From contig NZ_CP035119.1 in NCBI RefSeq assembly GCF_004087835.1, positions 310,001-374,000 on the forward strand: a stretch of DNA of 64,000 nt, written 5' to 3'. Below, piece by piece: positions 29,037 to 38,342 of the stretch. Made by a program: the position numbers and the translations under genes. Numbering within the stretch: position 1 is the first letter of the stretch; every line of letters begins with the position of its first letter. Below the pieces are notes generated by a model. That model was not told where the DNA came from. It searched no databases and saw only the letters and a list, made by a program, of their open reading frames with translations. Source of the stretch: Halorussus pelagicus (lineage in GTDB: Archaea > Halobacteriota > Halobacteria > Halobacteriales > Haladaptataceae).

Positions 29037-29758
29037 CCTCGCACCTCCGGAGCGCGTCCGTCAGAACCTCGTGGGGTCGCGGACGCCGCGGCGCCCGCGA
29101 CCCCGCCGCCCGACCGACTCCGCCAGAGTCGGTCGGGCCGCCGGTAGTCGTTCGACTGGGACTCCAACTCATCGATGCGCTCTTGTAAGCGGGCTATCTC
29201 CTCGCGGAGGTCTTGAATCGTCTCGTTTTTCCGGTCGAGGAGGCGCTGTTGGCGTCTGACGGTGTCGTTGACGCGTTCGAGCGTCTCGTTGCGGGCGTCG
29301 GCGGTTGACTGGAGGTTTTCGACCGTCTCGTTGAGTCGGTCGGTCCGCTCCTCGGCGGTCTCGAACTGGCGTCGCAGTCTGTCGCGCTCGTCTTTCACGT
29401 CGGACAGGCGGGTTCGAGTGCGTTCGAGGTTGTTCTCCGTCGAGTTCAGTTCCCGCTGGGTGTCGTTGAGTCGCTCCTCGGTCGCGCGCAACTGCTTGGA
29501 CACGTCCTCGATGTCCGAGAGTCGGGTTTCGAGCGACTCGTTGAGGCTCTGGAGCGACTTATTCAACTCGTTGACGCGCGCCTGCTTGCGCTCGACCTGC
29601 GCGGACAACTCGTCGTTTCGGTCGGTCAGCTTCTGGTTCTCGGTCCGGAGATCGCCGACCGACTCTTGATGGACGACGGTCGTTGCGGCGAGTCCGAACG
29701 CCGAGAGACAGACGAGCAGCGCGAGCGCGACGTTGATGGTATCGCCGATGTAGCTCAT
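29033..29758 (-). CDS. membrane-anchored coiled-coil protein of the MoxR operon
   Basis: A 241-residue protein with one N-terminal membrane helix (INVALALLVCLSAFGLAATT, about 8-27) followed by about 180 residues of continuous heptad-like coiled coil, rich in Leu, Asn, Arg, Glu and Asp. The tail is Gly/Arg-rich. It resembles a spacer or scaffold extending from the membrane. It overlaps both neighbours by 4 nt. No enzymatic motif is present. Its place between the VWA protein and the multi-spanning protein suggests a structural subunit of one complex, which is inference. Confidence 0.8.
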   Translation of the reverse strand: MSYIGDTINVALALLVCLSAFGLAATTVVHQESVGDLRTENQKLTDRNDELSAQVERKQARVNELNKSLQSLNESLETRLSDIEDVSKQLRATEERLNDTQRELNSTENNLERTRTRLSDVKDERDRLRRQFETAEERTDRLNETVENLQSTADARNETLERVNDTVRRQQRLLDRKNETIQDLREEIARLQERIDELESQSNDYRRPDRLWRSRSGGGVAGAAASATPRGSDGRAPEVRG

Positions 29759-32172
29759 GGAATCACTCCGTTACCGCGGCGTCGGCGGAGTCGCCGAGCG
29801 CAGATTTCGCCGACCAGAACCAGTAGGCCCGCGAGCAGGACCACCCAGTCCCACGACCGCCGGACCTCTCGCTCGCGGGTCGCCTGTCGCTCGATGGCGT
29901 CGGCGATTGCCGAGGGGTTGTTCGCGTCGAACGCCCGGCCGTCGGTTCGTTCGACCGCCCGTTTTAGCTCCGAGGAGACGCCGAGCGCGGCGTACTCCGC
30001 CGGGTAGTTGACCGCGTAGGCGCTCCCGAGCGCCGACTCGTAGCCGAGGTCGGTCGGGGTCGAAGTTGCCTCATACCGGCCGGGCGCGACCTCCGAGAAC
30101 GACAGGGCGGCGCTCTCGGAGGGGTTCGGCGGCCCCTCGCCAGCGTAGACGACCGTCGTGGACTCACCGACGCGGGTGTCGGGCGCGGCGACGACGCCGG
30201 TGGCCTTCCGCTGGGGGTCGCCGATGGCCCAGTTGACGGTCCGCGAGAGCAACAGCGAGTCGGGTTCCGTCCGGAGACCACCGAGACCGCCGTCCGGGCC
30301 GTAGGCCGTGACCGCACCGACCCGGCCGAGACCGAACCGCCACGTCGAGAGCGCGGGCGCGCCCTCGCCGGTCGCCACCAGCAGGTCGCCGCCGGGCTTG
30401 ACGCTCACCTCGTTGACGCCGGGCAGACTCGCGGTCGGGTTCACCCCGCGGGTGACGAAGTGGCCGTCGTCCACGACGACCGCGTGGTCGCCGCTGTAGC
30501 GTCGGTTCGCGCCGCCGAACTCGACGCGGAGCCGATTGGTCTCGTTCGCCAGCAGGAACGACCCGCCGGTGCGCTCGGCGATGCCGCCGAGAACGCGCTC
30601 GTTAACGGTGCCGACGCCGACGCTGACGACGCGGACGTTCCGGTTGGCGAGTCGCTCGGCCGCCGCGAACGAGGGATTCGCGTCGTCGCGGCCGTCGCTC
30701 AGGAGGATGACCGTGCCGCCCTCGTCGCCGAGGAGTTTCGATGCGCCGAGCAGTCCCGACGCGATGTCGGTCGTCCCGCCGCTCCGGAGGCTTCGAATCT
30801 TGCGCTGCAGGCTCTCGCGGTCGCTGTCGAGCGACGAGAGGTCGGCGACCCGGTAGGGACTCCCGTCGAACGCGACGACGCCGACCTCGTTGCGGTCGCC
30901 GAGTTGCGAGAGAACGTCGAGCGCGAGCGCCTTCTGAATCTTCATCCCCTCGGAGGCGCTTCCCGACACGTCCACCGCGAGCGCGACGCGGGATGTCCGG
31001 CCGGTCGAACCGCCGACCTCGACCGGCAGGAGCGACGAGAGGCGCGAATCGCCGTACTCGCCTTTCTCGTAGGCGTTGTCGCCACCGACCGCGAGGAGAC
31101 CGCCGCCGTCGATGACGTGGCTCTGGAGCGCGCTCACGTTCCCGAGGTCCGGCGCGGCCACGTCGTGGACGACGACCGCGTAGTAGTCACGCAGGTCGTC
31201 GGGGACCGACTCCGCGCGGGTCACGTCGTACAGTTCCCGGAGGTACCCCTCGAAGGCGTAGTCGCCGCGACTCACGTAGAGGACGCGAGGTTGCTCGACG
31301 ACCTGCACGGTCTTGCGGTAGGTGTCGTCGCTCGCGTAGGCGTCCTCGCCGCCGAGTCGCGCCGTGACGCGGTGCGGGCCGGTCTCCGAGAAGTTGCGTT
31401 CGACGGTGAACGCCCCGTCGTCGGGGACCTCGCGGGAGACGACCTCCTCGCCGTCGATGGCGACCGAAATCGGACGCCCAGTTGGCACGCCCTCGACGCC
31501 CGCGACCCGGACGCCGAAGCGATTCTCGACGCCGACGCTGGCCTTCCGCGGGCCGGTGACGACGACGCGCGAATCCGAGCGGTCGGTCGTCAGGCGGACT
31601 CGGTTTATCGTCGCGTTCACCGAGCGCGCGAGGTCGGTGGCTCCGGCCAGCGACGCGCCCCGCGTGACCTGCCCGTCCGAGACCACCAGCAGACTCGCGT
31701 TCGGCCGGAGGTTGGCGGTGAGGCCGTCGCCGACGCGCGAGCGGTTGTCCGACGCGACCGTGACGCGCTCGACGGCGACGCCCTCCGCTTCGATTCCGGT
31801 TTCGAGGTCGTCGGCGACCGGTTCGTGGAGTCGCATGCTGGCCGAGTCGTCCACCAGCATCGTGACGGTCGGGTCGCCCGCCGTCGTCGCCGTCGTGACC
31901 GTCGTCGGTCCCGCGGCCGCGACGACGAGACAGGTCACGACGAGCAGTCGGGTGGCGTACAGCGCGAGTCGAGCGCGCCGACTCGCGCTCCGGTCGGACG
32001 AGCGCGCGGCGTCGTCGCCACTTCCCCGCCGGACGAGAACCCAGAGAGCGATTGCGGCGAGGGGCACGGCCGCGAAGACGAGCGGCCGGGCGAACTCGAC
32101 CGCGACGCCGACGCCGGGAATAGTGGTCGATAGCAGGCGCGTGACCACCAACAGAGGCGAAATCGGACTCAT
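29755..32172 (-). CDS. large VWA-domain membrane protein with glutamine amidotransferase-like region
   Basis: An 805-residue protein. It has N-terminal membrane segments (about 20-45 and 70-90), a first VWA-like segment with VDDSASM, and an Ig-like stretch. Next is a class-I amidotransferase-like region (VLYVSRGDYAFEGYL and IDGGGLLAVGGDNAYEKGEY), then a second, complete VWA domain: DVSGSAS, RSGGTTDIASGL and ILLSDGRDD. Near the C-terminus is a final helix, SWDWVVLLAGLLVLVGEI. The layout resembles BatB-type proteins. Its ATG overlaps the upstream stop by one base (TGATG). The extracytoplasmic part is probably large. Confidence 0.9.
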   Translation of the reverse strand: MSPISPLLVVTRLLSTTIPGVGVAVEFARPLVFAAVPLAAIALWVLVRRGSGDDAARSSDRSASRRARLALYATRLLVVTCLVVAAAGPTTVTTATTAGDPTVTMLVDDSASMRLHEPVADDLETGIEAEGVAVERVTVASDNRSRVGDGLTANLRPNASLLVVSDGQVTRGASLAGATDLARSVNATINRVRLTTDRSDSRVVVTGPRKASVGVENRFGVRVAGVEGVPTGRPISVAIDGEEVVSREVPDDGAFTVERNFSETGPHRVTARLGGEDAYASDDTYRKTVQVVEQPRVLYVSRGDYAFEGYLRELYDVTRAESVPDDLRDYYAVVVHDVAAPDLGNVSALQSHVIDGGGLLAVGGDNAYEKGEYGDSRLSSLLPVEVGGSTGRTSRVALAVDVSGSASEGMKIQKALALDVLSQLGDRNEVGVVAFDGSPYRVADLSSLDSDRESLQRKIRSLRSGGTTDIASGLLGASKLLGDEGGTVILLSDGRDDANPSFAAAERLANRNVRVVSVGVGTVNERVLGGIAERTGGSFLLANETNRLRVEFGGANRRYSGDHAVVVDDGHFVTRGVNPTASLPGVNEVSVKPGGDLLVATGEGAPALSTWRFGLGRVGAVTAYGPDGGLGGLRTEPDSLLLSRTVNWAIGDPQRKATGVVAAPDTRVGESTTVVYAGEGPPNPSESAALSFSEVAPGRYEATSTPTDLGYESALGSAYAVNYPAEYAALGVSSELKRAVERTDGRAFDANNPSAIADAIERQATREREVRRSWDWVVLLAGLLVLVGEICARRLRRRRGNGVIP

Positions 32173-34019
32173 CAGAGGTCACCTCGATAGCGCAGGAGGG
32201 CCAGTTCCAGCACGACGAGCAGGGCCGCGACGCCCGCGACGACCGGCGTGAGTTTCAGGGGAACGGTCGTCGTCTCGGTGTCGGTGTCACCGGCGCTCGC
32301 GCCCGCGTCGCCGACGCTCGGCGCGGAGACGTTCGACTCGCTCGCGCTGGCCAGCGACGCGCCGTAGCGGTCGCCCCCGACCTCGTAGAACCCGGTCTCG
32401 CGGAACGCGAGCGCGCTCGTCTGGCGCGTTCCGCCGGGCGTCTCGACGGTCGCGTTGCCGCCGAGCGACAGCGTGGTGCCGGTCTCCGGGTTCATCGCCG
32501 ACAGCGAGCGGCGGCCCGTCAGGTCGTAGACGACGCGCTTCCAGAACACCGGATACCGGTAGTTGTGCGCGAACGAGGCGTCACCGGCGGGGTAGCCGTA
32601 GTAGAACACGTTTCCGGCGTCGAAGCGGGCCGAGGCCAGCAGTGGCGTCCCGTTCTCCGTGGCGAGCAGCGACTCACCGGCCCGGAGGTCGGCCCGTACC
32701 GCGGTCTCCGGGGTCGGGAAGGTCACGTCGGCCGTGAGGTCGGTCTCGTTGGGTTGACGGACCGCCGGGTCGGTGAGGGTGCCGTTCGGCGCGACCGGCA
32801 AGAGGTCGCCGTAGCCGACCCCCGAGAGGTTCGACTGGGCCTGAATCACGACGCCGCCGCCACCGGCCAGCGTCTCGCGGGCGACCTGCGTCGTCCCGTC
32901 GAGCAGTCGGCCGGGGTCAACCGCGCTGAAGACCACGAGATCGTAGGACTCCGAAATCGACGCGGGCGGATTCTTGACGGTCACGTCGGTCCCGCGGACG
33001 ACCTCCAGCGCGGTAATCAGCGGTCGGTTCGGGTCGTTGGTCACGACCAGCACGTCCATCGTCGGGTCGGACGGGGCCGCGACGACGAGACCGTCGTCGG
33101 TCGCAAACGAGTCGCCCGGCGAGAGTTCGAGTCGGCCGCCGCCCGCCGGGACCGGGAGGTCGGCGGTGGCGACTTCGCCGGGAGCGAGCGTCAGCGACTC
33201 GCTGGCCTCGCCGAGCGTGACTTTCCGGGTCGCCTCGCCCTCGCCGAAGTTCTTCACGCGGACCGACGTGGTGCCGTCGGCGAAGGCGTACTCGACGACG
33301 CCGACGTTGGCCGACCCGCCGCCAGCAAACTGCCGGAGCGACACGTCGTAGCCTCTGGCGCGGGCCGAATCGACCGCGCTCCGCCAGTTGCCCGACGCGA
33401 AGTCGCTGGCGACCACGATGCGGGCGTCCTCGCCCGCCACCGCCGCGGCGCGGTCGATGGCCGCCCGGAGGTCGCCCGGCGCGTCCGAAACTGCGAGTCC
33501 GTCGAGTGCGGTACGGGCCTCCGCGGGGGGCGCGCGCCGGGCGACGACGGCAGTCTCAGCGCCCGCGACGACCACGGAGGTCTCTTCGGTCGCCGCCCCC
33601 TTCGCGACGGAAATCGCGCGGTCGAAGCGCGCGGTGCCGCCCGACTGGGTCGCCATGCTCGCGCTCGCATCCGCGACGACGACGGTCTCGGAGACGGTTC
33701 GGGTCTCCGAGACCGGGACGTAGGGCGCGGCCAGCGAGACCGCGAGGGCGAAGATTGCGAGCAACTGGACCGCGAGGACGGCGTTGCGCCGGAGGCGGCG
33801 GAGCGCGGGGTGGCGGCGACTCGTCTCCCGGTCGCCGACGAGGAACTCGACGGCGGGAAAGGAGCGTCGCTCGGGGTCGGGTTTCAGGAGGTACAGCGCG
33901 AGGACGGGCACCGCGGCCGCCAGCGCCGCGAGACCGAGCGGTCGGAGGAACACCGACGAGAGCGTTTCGACTCCGGGAAGCGCCAGCGGGAGCGTCGAGA
34001 GCGGGCAGAGGGGACTCAC
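32172..34019 (-). CDS. BatA-like VWA membrane protein, first gene of the MoxR operon
   Basis: About 615 residues from GTG 34019. The N-terminus FLRPLGLAALAAAVPVLALYLLKP is the standard BatA-type opening, with two membrane helices by residue 105. A VWA-like region follows with VVVADASASMATQSGG and IVVASDFASGN, then an amidotransferase-like region with DLVVFSAVDPGRLLDG, and a C-terminal helix LTPVVAGVAALLVVLELALL. The frame is open another 74 codons upstream, but that stretch is Pro/Arg-rich and not haloarchaeal-like, so I use the GTG. A further in-frame GTG about 20 codons downstream is also possible. Confidence 0.82.
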   Translation of the reverse strand: MSPLCPLSTLPLALPGVETLSSVFLRPLGLAALAAAVPVLALYLLKPDPERRSFPAVEFLVGDRETSRRHPALRRLRRNAVLAVQLLAIFALAVSLAAPYVPVSETRTVSETVVVADASASMATQSGGTARFDRAISVAKGAATEETSVVVAGAETAVVARRAPPAEARTALDGLAVSDAPGDLRAAIDRAAAVAGEDARIVVASDFASGNWRSAVDSARARGYDVSLRQFAGGGSANVGVVEYAFADGTTSVRVKNFGEGEATRKVTLGEASESLTLAPGEVATADLPVPAGGGRLELSPGDSFATDDGLVVAAPSDPTMDVLVVTNDPNRPLITALEVVRGTDVTVKNPPASISESYDLVVFSAVDPGRLLDGTTQVARETLAGGGGVVIQAQSNLSGVGYGDLLPVAPNGTLTDPAVRQPNETDLTADVTFPTPETAVRADLRAGESLLATENGTPLLASARFDAGNVFYYGYPAGDASFAHNYRYPVFWKRVVYDLTGRRSLSAMNPETGTTLSLGGNATVETPGGTRQTSALAFRETGFYEVGGDRYGASLASASESNVSAPSVGDAGASAGDTDTETTTVPLKLTPVVAGVAALLVVLELALLRYRGDL

Positions 34020-34244
34020 GGCTTGTCGGACACCTCCGGCGAGCGTTCGGGCGGGAGTCGCCAGCGAGGCGGGGAGGGTGGTGGGCGGGCGACGGTCGTC
34101 GTACCAGTCCGGGCCATCGTTCGGGGTCGCCCGTCGGCGAAACTGTCGGAGGGGCAACGGGCGGTTGGGTGGTTCTGTTCGCGGGTCGTGTAAATAGCTT
34201 TTCATCCACGGTATCGGACGATTCTCCCTCCGACCCCGCACTCG

Positions 34245-34535
34245 CTACGTTCGGGCGTACAGCGCGTAGGTCAACACGCCGAACCCGAGCGCGGTGAAGA
34301 CGCTCTCGATGACGATGCCGCCCTCGATGCTGAGGCTCGTGAGCTGGTGGACGACGCCGCCGAGGACGGTCCCCGCCGTCACGAGACCGAACCCGACCGC
34401 GAACGCCCGGAGCGCGGGGGCGTTCGTCCGCCGGTACGCCTTGAACGCGAAGTAGGTTATCGTGCCGCCGAGCGCCAGCGTGAGGGCCTTGAGCGCGACC
34501 ACGGCCGACCCGGCGAACGCTTGTGAACTACTCAT
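34245..34535 (-). CDS. small membrane protein, DUF7521-like
   Basis: A 96-residue protein with three membrane helices: ALKALTLALGGTITYFAFKAY, ALRAFAVGFGLVTAGTVLGG and VIESVFTALGFGVLTYALY. The pattern RRTNAPALRAFAVGFG is typical of a haloarchaeal family I recall as DUF7521, often found beside transcription regulators. It lies upstream of the MoxR operon on the same strand, about 225 bp away, and is probably separate. Function unknown. Confidence 0.75.
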   Translation of the reverse strand: MSSSQAFAGSAVVALKALTLALGGTITYFAFKAYRRTNAPALRAFAVGFGLVTAGTVLGGVVHQLTSLSIEGGIVIESVFTALGFGVLTYALYART

Positions 34536-34691
34536 GAGCGAGGGTACGCTCTCGCAGGCTTAGTTCCGGGGCGTCGTTTTCGAGATGTGGGAACGTGGCG
34601 GCGTCGTTCAAAAAAGATGTGAAGCGAGTCGTTCCATTGAATCGCCGCTTCAGGTGCGGTTTTACTCTTCGGCGACGAAACGACGCCACGA

Positions 34692-35651
34692 ATGACCCAA
34701 GATGCACCTGACGTGGTCGTCCTGCGCAAAAGCACCCACGGAACGCCCGTCTCGCAGTACGTCGCCGACCTGCGCGAGCGCCTGCCCGACCGTGAAATCG
34801 TCCACGCGCGCACGCCCCACGAGGAGCGCGAGTTACTCGCCGACGCGCCGGTCGTCGCGGGAATGGAACTGGACGAGGACCTGCTGGAGCGCGCCGAGGC
34901 GATGGAACTGTTCGCCTGCGCCTACGCCGGGACCGGCCACCTGCCTCTCGACGCGCTCGAAGACCGCGGCGTGGCGGTGACGAACGCCTCGGGCGTCCAC
35001 GGGCCGAACATCGGCGAACACGTCGTCGGGAACCTGCTCGTCTTCGCGCGGCGACTCCACGAGGGGTGGCGACGACAGCGCAACCGCGAGTGGCGGAGTT
35101 TCCAGTCCCGCGAGTTGCAAGACAGCACCGTCACGGTCGTCGGACTGGGAGCCATCGGCCAGTCCGTGGTCGAACGACTGGAAGGCTTCGGCGTCGAGAC
35201 GGTCGGCGTGCGCTACACCCCCGAGAAGGGCGGCCCGACAGACGACGTGGTCGGGTTCGGAGACGAGGAGTTTCACGACGCCCTCGCGCGCACGGACTAC
35301 TTCGTCCTCGCCTGCCCGCTGACCGAGACGACGCGCGGACTCGTCGGCGAGGAGGAGCTAAAGACCATGCCGCCGGACGCCGTCCTCGTCAACGTCGCCC
35401 GCGGGCCGGTCGTGGACACCGACGCGCTGGTGTGGGCGCTCCGGGGTAACCACCTGCGCGGCGCGGCGCTCGACGTGACCGACCCGGAACCGCTCCCCGA
35501 GAACCACCCGCTCTGGAACTTCGAGAACTGCTTGATTACGCCCCACTGCTCGGGCCACACGCCCGATTACTACGCGCGGTTGGCCGACATCGTCGCCGAG
35601 AACGTCCGGCGGTTGGACGACGGCGAGGAGTTGGAGAATCGGGTCGTCTGA
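34692..35651 (+). CDS. D-2-hydroxyacid dehydrogenase
   Basis: A 319-residue NAD(P)-dependent oxidoreductase of the D-isomer-specific family. The dinucleotide motif GLGAIG is at 151-156. Catalytic Arg is in VNVARGPVVDTDAL, with Glu in the following DPEPLPENHPLW, and His in LITPHCSGHTPDY. Haloarchaeal homologues reduce short 2-oxoacids. Substrate cannot be told from the sequence. A TATA-like gttttactc lies about 30 bp upstream. No operon partner is apparent. Confidence 0.93.
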   Translation: MTQDAPDVVVLRKSTHGTPVSQYVADLRERLPDREIVHARTPHEERELLADAPVVAGMELDEDLLERAEAMELFACAYAGTGHLPLDALEDRGVAVTNASGVHGPNIGEHVVGNLLVFARRLHEGWRRQRNREWRSFQSRELQDSTVTVVGLGAIGQSVVERLEGFGVETVGVRYTPEKGGPTDDVVGFGDEEFHDALARTDYFVLACPLTETTRGLVGEEELKTMPPDAVLVNVARGPVVDTDALVWALRGNHLRGAALDVTDPEPLPENHPLWNFENCLITPHCSGHTPDYYARLADIVAENVRRLDDGEELENRVV

Positions 35652-35749
35652 GCGGGCGCGTCGCGGCGTCGTCGCTCGCTCTCGCTCGCGTCCGCTACCC
35701 GAGCGGCGACGCCTGCGGAAGGAGAGCCGAGCGCGGTCGAAGTCAGGAG

Positions 35750-36523
35750 CTACAGCCCTATCAATCCGGTCAGAATGGCGTACGCGCTCGTCCAACTGAG
35801 CGCGTGGACCGTCGCGGGGACGAACAGGTTATCCGACCGCTCGTAGAGGACACAGAAGACCAGTCCCTGCGCGAAGAAGTGGACCGCGCCCGTCGCCATC
35901 ATCTCCGGGCCGCCACCGACGATGTAGAGTTGATGAGAGAGCGAAAAGAACCCGGCCGCGAACACGATTTCCGAGACTGTCGAGAACGTCCCCCGGAGTC
36001 GAGTCTGAATCAGCCCGCGATAGAACTGCTCTTCGACCATTGCGGGGAGTAGATACAAGCCCGCGAACACCAGCGGCCACGCGAGTGGCCACGTCGAGAG
36101 CGGGACCGACTGAAGCGGTGCGCCGCTAATCGTCTCCAGCGAGAGACCGAGACGCGGCACGACGACTTTCTCGACTTCGGTCATCGCGTTTAACCCGAAC
36201 AGGCCGACCAGTACCCACGCGCCGTCGGCGAGTCGCGGCCGCCGGAACCGGACGTACCGCTCCCACTCGCGCGTGACGAGCAGATACGCGAGGACGAAGC
36301 CGGTGAACCCCCACTGGACGCCCCGCATCCGAAACTTGTACACCAATCCGGGGAGCGGGTCTCCGAACGCTTCCGACAGGACGCCTCTGAGAACGAGGAA
36401 CGTCACGAAACTCGCTATCGACCCGAGCGCCGTCAGACCGAGAGCGACGGTGAACGCACGCAACCGAGTCTCTTTCCCAACGAACGACTTCGTTTTTGCA
36501 AACAGCGTTCCGTGCATCGACAT
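35750..36523 (-). CDS. CPBP family intramembrane glutamic protease
   Basis: A 257-residue protein with about seven membrane helices. The Abi/CPBP (Rce1-like) signatures are complete: MVEEQFYRGLIQTRL (the EExxxR motif), FFSLSHQLYI and a final FVPATVHALSW with His. Archaeal members are related to Rce1, which cleaves prenylated peptides, and to bacteriocin immunity proteins. The substrate is unknown. The gene stands alone, about 100 bp past a converging dehydrogenase gene. Confidence 0.9.
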   Translation of the reverse strand: MSMHGTLFAKTKSFVGKETRLRAFTVALGLTALGSIASFVTFLVLRGVLSEAFGDPLPGLVYKFRMRGVQWGFTGFVLAYLLVTREWERYVRFRRPRLADGAWVLVGLFGLNAMTEVEKVVVPRLGLSLETISGAPLQSVPLSTWPLAWPLVFAGLYLLPAMVEEQFYRGLIQTRLRGTFSTVSEIVFAAGFFSLSHQLYIVGGGPEMMATGAVHFFAQGLVFCVLYERSDNLFVPATVHALSWTSAYAILTGLIGL

Positions 36524-36588
36524 CTGTGATGACGGCTACCGACGACGACCCCAAAAGAGGGCGAGACCGTTAACGCGATTTTTCCGGC

Positions 36589-36604
36589 GTGTACGGGCGT
36601 ACAC
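36589..36604. promoter_or_regulatory. inverted repeat, putative operator 1
   Basis: gtgtacgggcgtacac is a perfect 7-bp inverted repeat with a 2-nt spacer. It lies about 100 bp before ATG 36693 and about 70 bp before the start of the divergent protease gene. Confidence 0.45.
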
Positions 36605-36621
36605 GGTGAAACATCTGCCTC

Positions 36622-36638
36622 GGTGTACGGAGTACACC
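36622..36638. promoter_or_regulatory. inverted repeat, putative operator 2
   Basis: ggtgtacggagtacacc is a perfect 7-bp inverted repeat with a 3-nt spacer. It shares the tgtac/gtaca core with the neighbouring site 33 bp away and ends 22 bp before a TATA-like box. Confidence 0.45.
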
Positions 36639-36659
36639 CCCGCTTCTCGACAGTTCGGT

Positions 36660-36668
36660 AGAATAAAC
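36660..36668 (+). promoter_or_regulatory. TATA-like box for the membrane protein gene at 36693
   Basis: agaataaac, centred about 29 bp before ATG 36693, predicts a leaderless transcript. Confidence 0.45.
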
Positions 36669-36692
36669 TGACACACCACAGAGCACTCCACC

Positions 36693-37370
36693 ATGGCCGA
36701 CGAACCTGCGTCGCTCCTCACCGAGACGCAACGACGGCGCGTCCACGACGACTTCGCCGAGAGCGCGCCCGCGAAGCGGCGGCGCGACCAGCGGAAGATT
36801 CGCTCGCGGGTCGCGGCCGGGATGGACGACTTCCGACTTCTCGCCAACTATCCCGACCGGCAGTTCGAACTCGCGTTCGAGGAGGTTTCCGACGAGGAAC
36901 TCGCGCGGACGCTCGCGGATGCCCGTCTCACGGTCGAGCGTGTCCGAGAACTCCATCACATCGACCCGGATGAGGTGGCTGAACTCGCCGCGGACCGACG
37001 ACGCGAACTCGTCGGCGAGGAAACCCGGAGCCTCGATGCGCTGGAGTTCCGGACGACCGAACAGCAACGGCGCGAGACCGAGGCGGCGGTCGCCGACGGT
37101 ATGGAACCCACTCGCTGGAAACGACTCGCCGACGGACTTCTCAAACTCGGACTCCTCTTTCTCGTTCCGGCGAGTCTGTTGGCAGTCGTCGCGCCAGAAC
37201 TCGCCAACGGACCGGCGGGCGGCGTTCCCGGCGTCGTCGGCGGTGTCGCGCTTGTCACCGGTCTCGCTATCGTCGGTTTCCGGGCGGTGAAACACGACGT
37301 GATGCCCGCGGTTAGACGCCTTCGGTCAGACCCGCGAGGACTGGTCTCGGACCTATGGAACCAGATCTGA
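36693..37370 (+). CDS. hypothetical protein with two membrane helices
   Basis: A 225-residue protein. Residues 1-150 are helical, charged and rich in Arg and Glu (AERRRELVGEETRSL-like stretches), likely cytoplasmic. They are followed by two helices, LGLLFLVPASLLAVVAPEL (about 155-175) and VPGVVGGVALVTGLAIVGF (about 180-200), and a short basic tail. I do not recognise a family. The pair of palindromes upstream suggests regulated expression, perhaps shared with the divergent protease. It converges with the next gene, leaving 23 bp. Confidence 0.75.
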   Translation: MADEPASLLTETQRRRVHDDFAESAPAKRRRDQRKIRSRVAAGMDDFRLLANYPDRQFELAFEEVSDEELARTLADARLTVERVRELHHIDPDEVAELAADRRRELVGEETRSLDALEFRTTEQQRRETEAAVADGMEPTRWKRLADGLLKLGLLFLVPASLLAVVAPELANGPAGGVPGVVGGVALVTGLAIVGFRAVKHDVMPAVRRLRSDPRGLVSDLWNQI

Positions 37371-37393
37371 GGACTTCCGAGTCGTCCAAGCGG

Positions 37394-38254
37394 TCAGCCG
37401 CCCCGAACCGCGAGTCCGACAAAGATGGCACCGAAGAGACCGATGACGAGCGCGGCGTACCACAGTACGGCGTCGCCCCGCAGGGTCGCCCCGGTCGGGT
37501 CAACGGTCAGCAGGAGTCCGGCGAAGCCGAAGAAAAACAGGCCGATGGCGGCGGCGACGACTCGGACCCCCGTTCGCTTTGGACCGGGGTCGCCCGACTC
37601 GGCCGCGACGCCGGTATCGAGCGCGTCGCGGAGTCGGGAATCGACCCGTCGGGGGACCACGAGCGTCCGCGGCGTGGCGAACGTCGCGACCCCCTCGGCG
37701 TACGAGAGTCGGTAGGCGACGTAGCCGCCGACCGACCAGCGCCGGACTCCGGCGAGCGTCGAGAGGTCGATGTCGGTTCCCGAGTAGGTGAGTCGCCCGT
37801 TTTCGGCGTCGAGGTCGCCCTCGGAGGCGAGCAGGCTGGCGAGTGCCAGCGGGACGAGGAGCGTCGCGCCGACGAGCGCCGAGAAGAGTTCTCTCGGGAG
37901 GACGTATCCGGCGAGCGCGAGCGTGGCGAGACCGCCGACAGCGGACGCCGCGAGCGTCCGGTGGCCGAGACCGCGAAATGGGGGCGCGCTCTCGCCGGTG
38001 GCGAAGAGGTGGGGCGCGGTTCGCGCTAGACCGAAGACGAACGCGAGGAGGGTGGCGACCGCGACCAGATAGCGCCCTTCGACCGCCAGCAGGACCGCGA
38101 GACCAACCACGCCGAGAGCGATGCCGAGCGCAAACCCGGCGACGACACCGACCGAGAGCGCGACGAGGCCGGAGAGCAGTCGGGACTCGGCTGGGGTATG
38201 TGACCACGCGAAGGTCGAGGAGTCCGCGGGCGCGGGGTCGGAATCGGTCGTCAC
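37394..38254 (-). CDS. hypothetical multi-spanning membrane protein
   Basis: A 286-residue protein with an N-terminal Ser/Asp-rich tail and about seven membrane segments, in two clusters separated by a soluble region (about 165-225) containing LTYSGTDIDLSTLAGVRRW and RTLVVPRRVDSRLRDAL. I chose GTG 38254: a TATA-like ttttctt element lies about 25-30 bp upstream. The longer reading begins with TTG at 38305, upstream of that box. Haloarchaeal homologues are hypothetical. Function unknown. Confidence 0.7.
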   Translation of the reverse strand: MTTDSDPAPADSSTFAWSHTPAESRLLSGLVALSVGVVAGFALGIALGVVGLAVLLAVEGRYLVAVATLLAFVFGLARTAPHLFATGESAPPFRGLGHRTLAASAVGGLATLALAGYVLPRELFSALVGATLLVPLALASLLASEGDLDAENGRLTYSGTDIDLSTLAGVRRWSVGGYVAYRLSYAEGVATFATPRTLVVPRRVDSRLRDALDTGVAAESGDPGPKRTGVRVVAAAIGLFFFGFAGLLLTVDPTGATLRGDAVLWYAALVIGLFGAIFVGLAVRGG

Positions 38255-38342
38255 ACGCCATCCGAGTGACCGAGGGAAGAAAATTCCTGTCGTCTCGTTC
38301 AACAATCACCGCGAGCGAGGGTCGGAAGCGACTCGACTATCG

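Noticed and set aside
30460-34193. Two plus-strand frames of 557 and 542 residues
   Set aside because: Antisense to the two VWA genes; Arg/Val-rich and without any recognisable fold.
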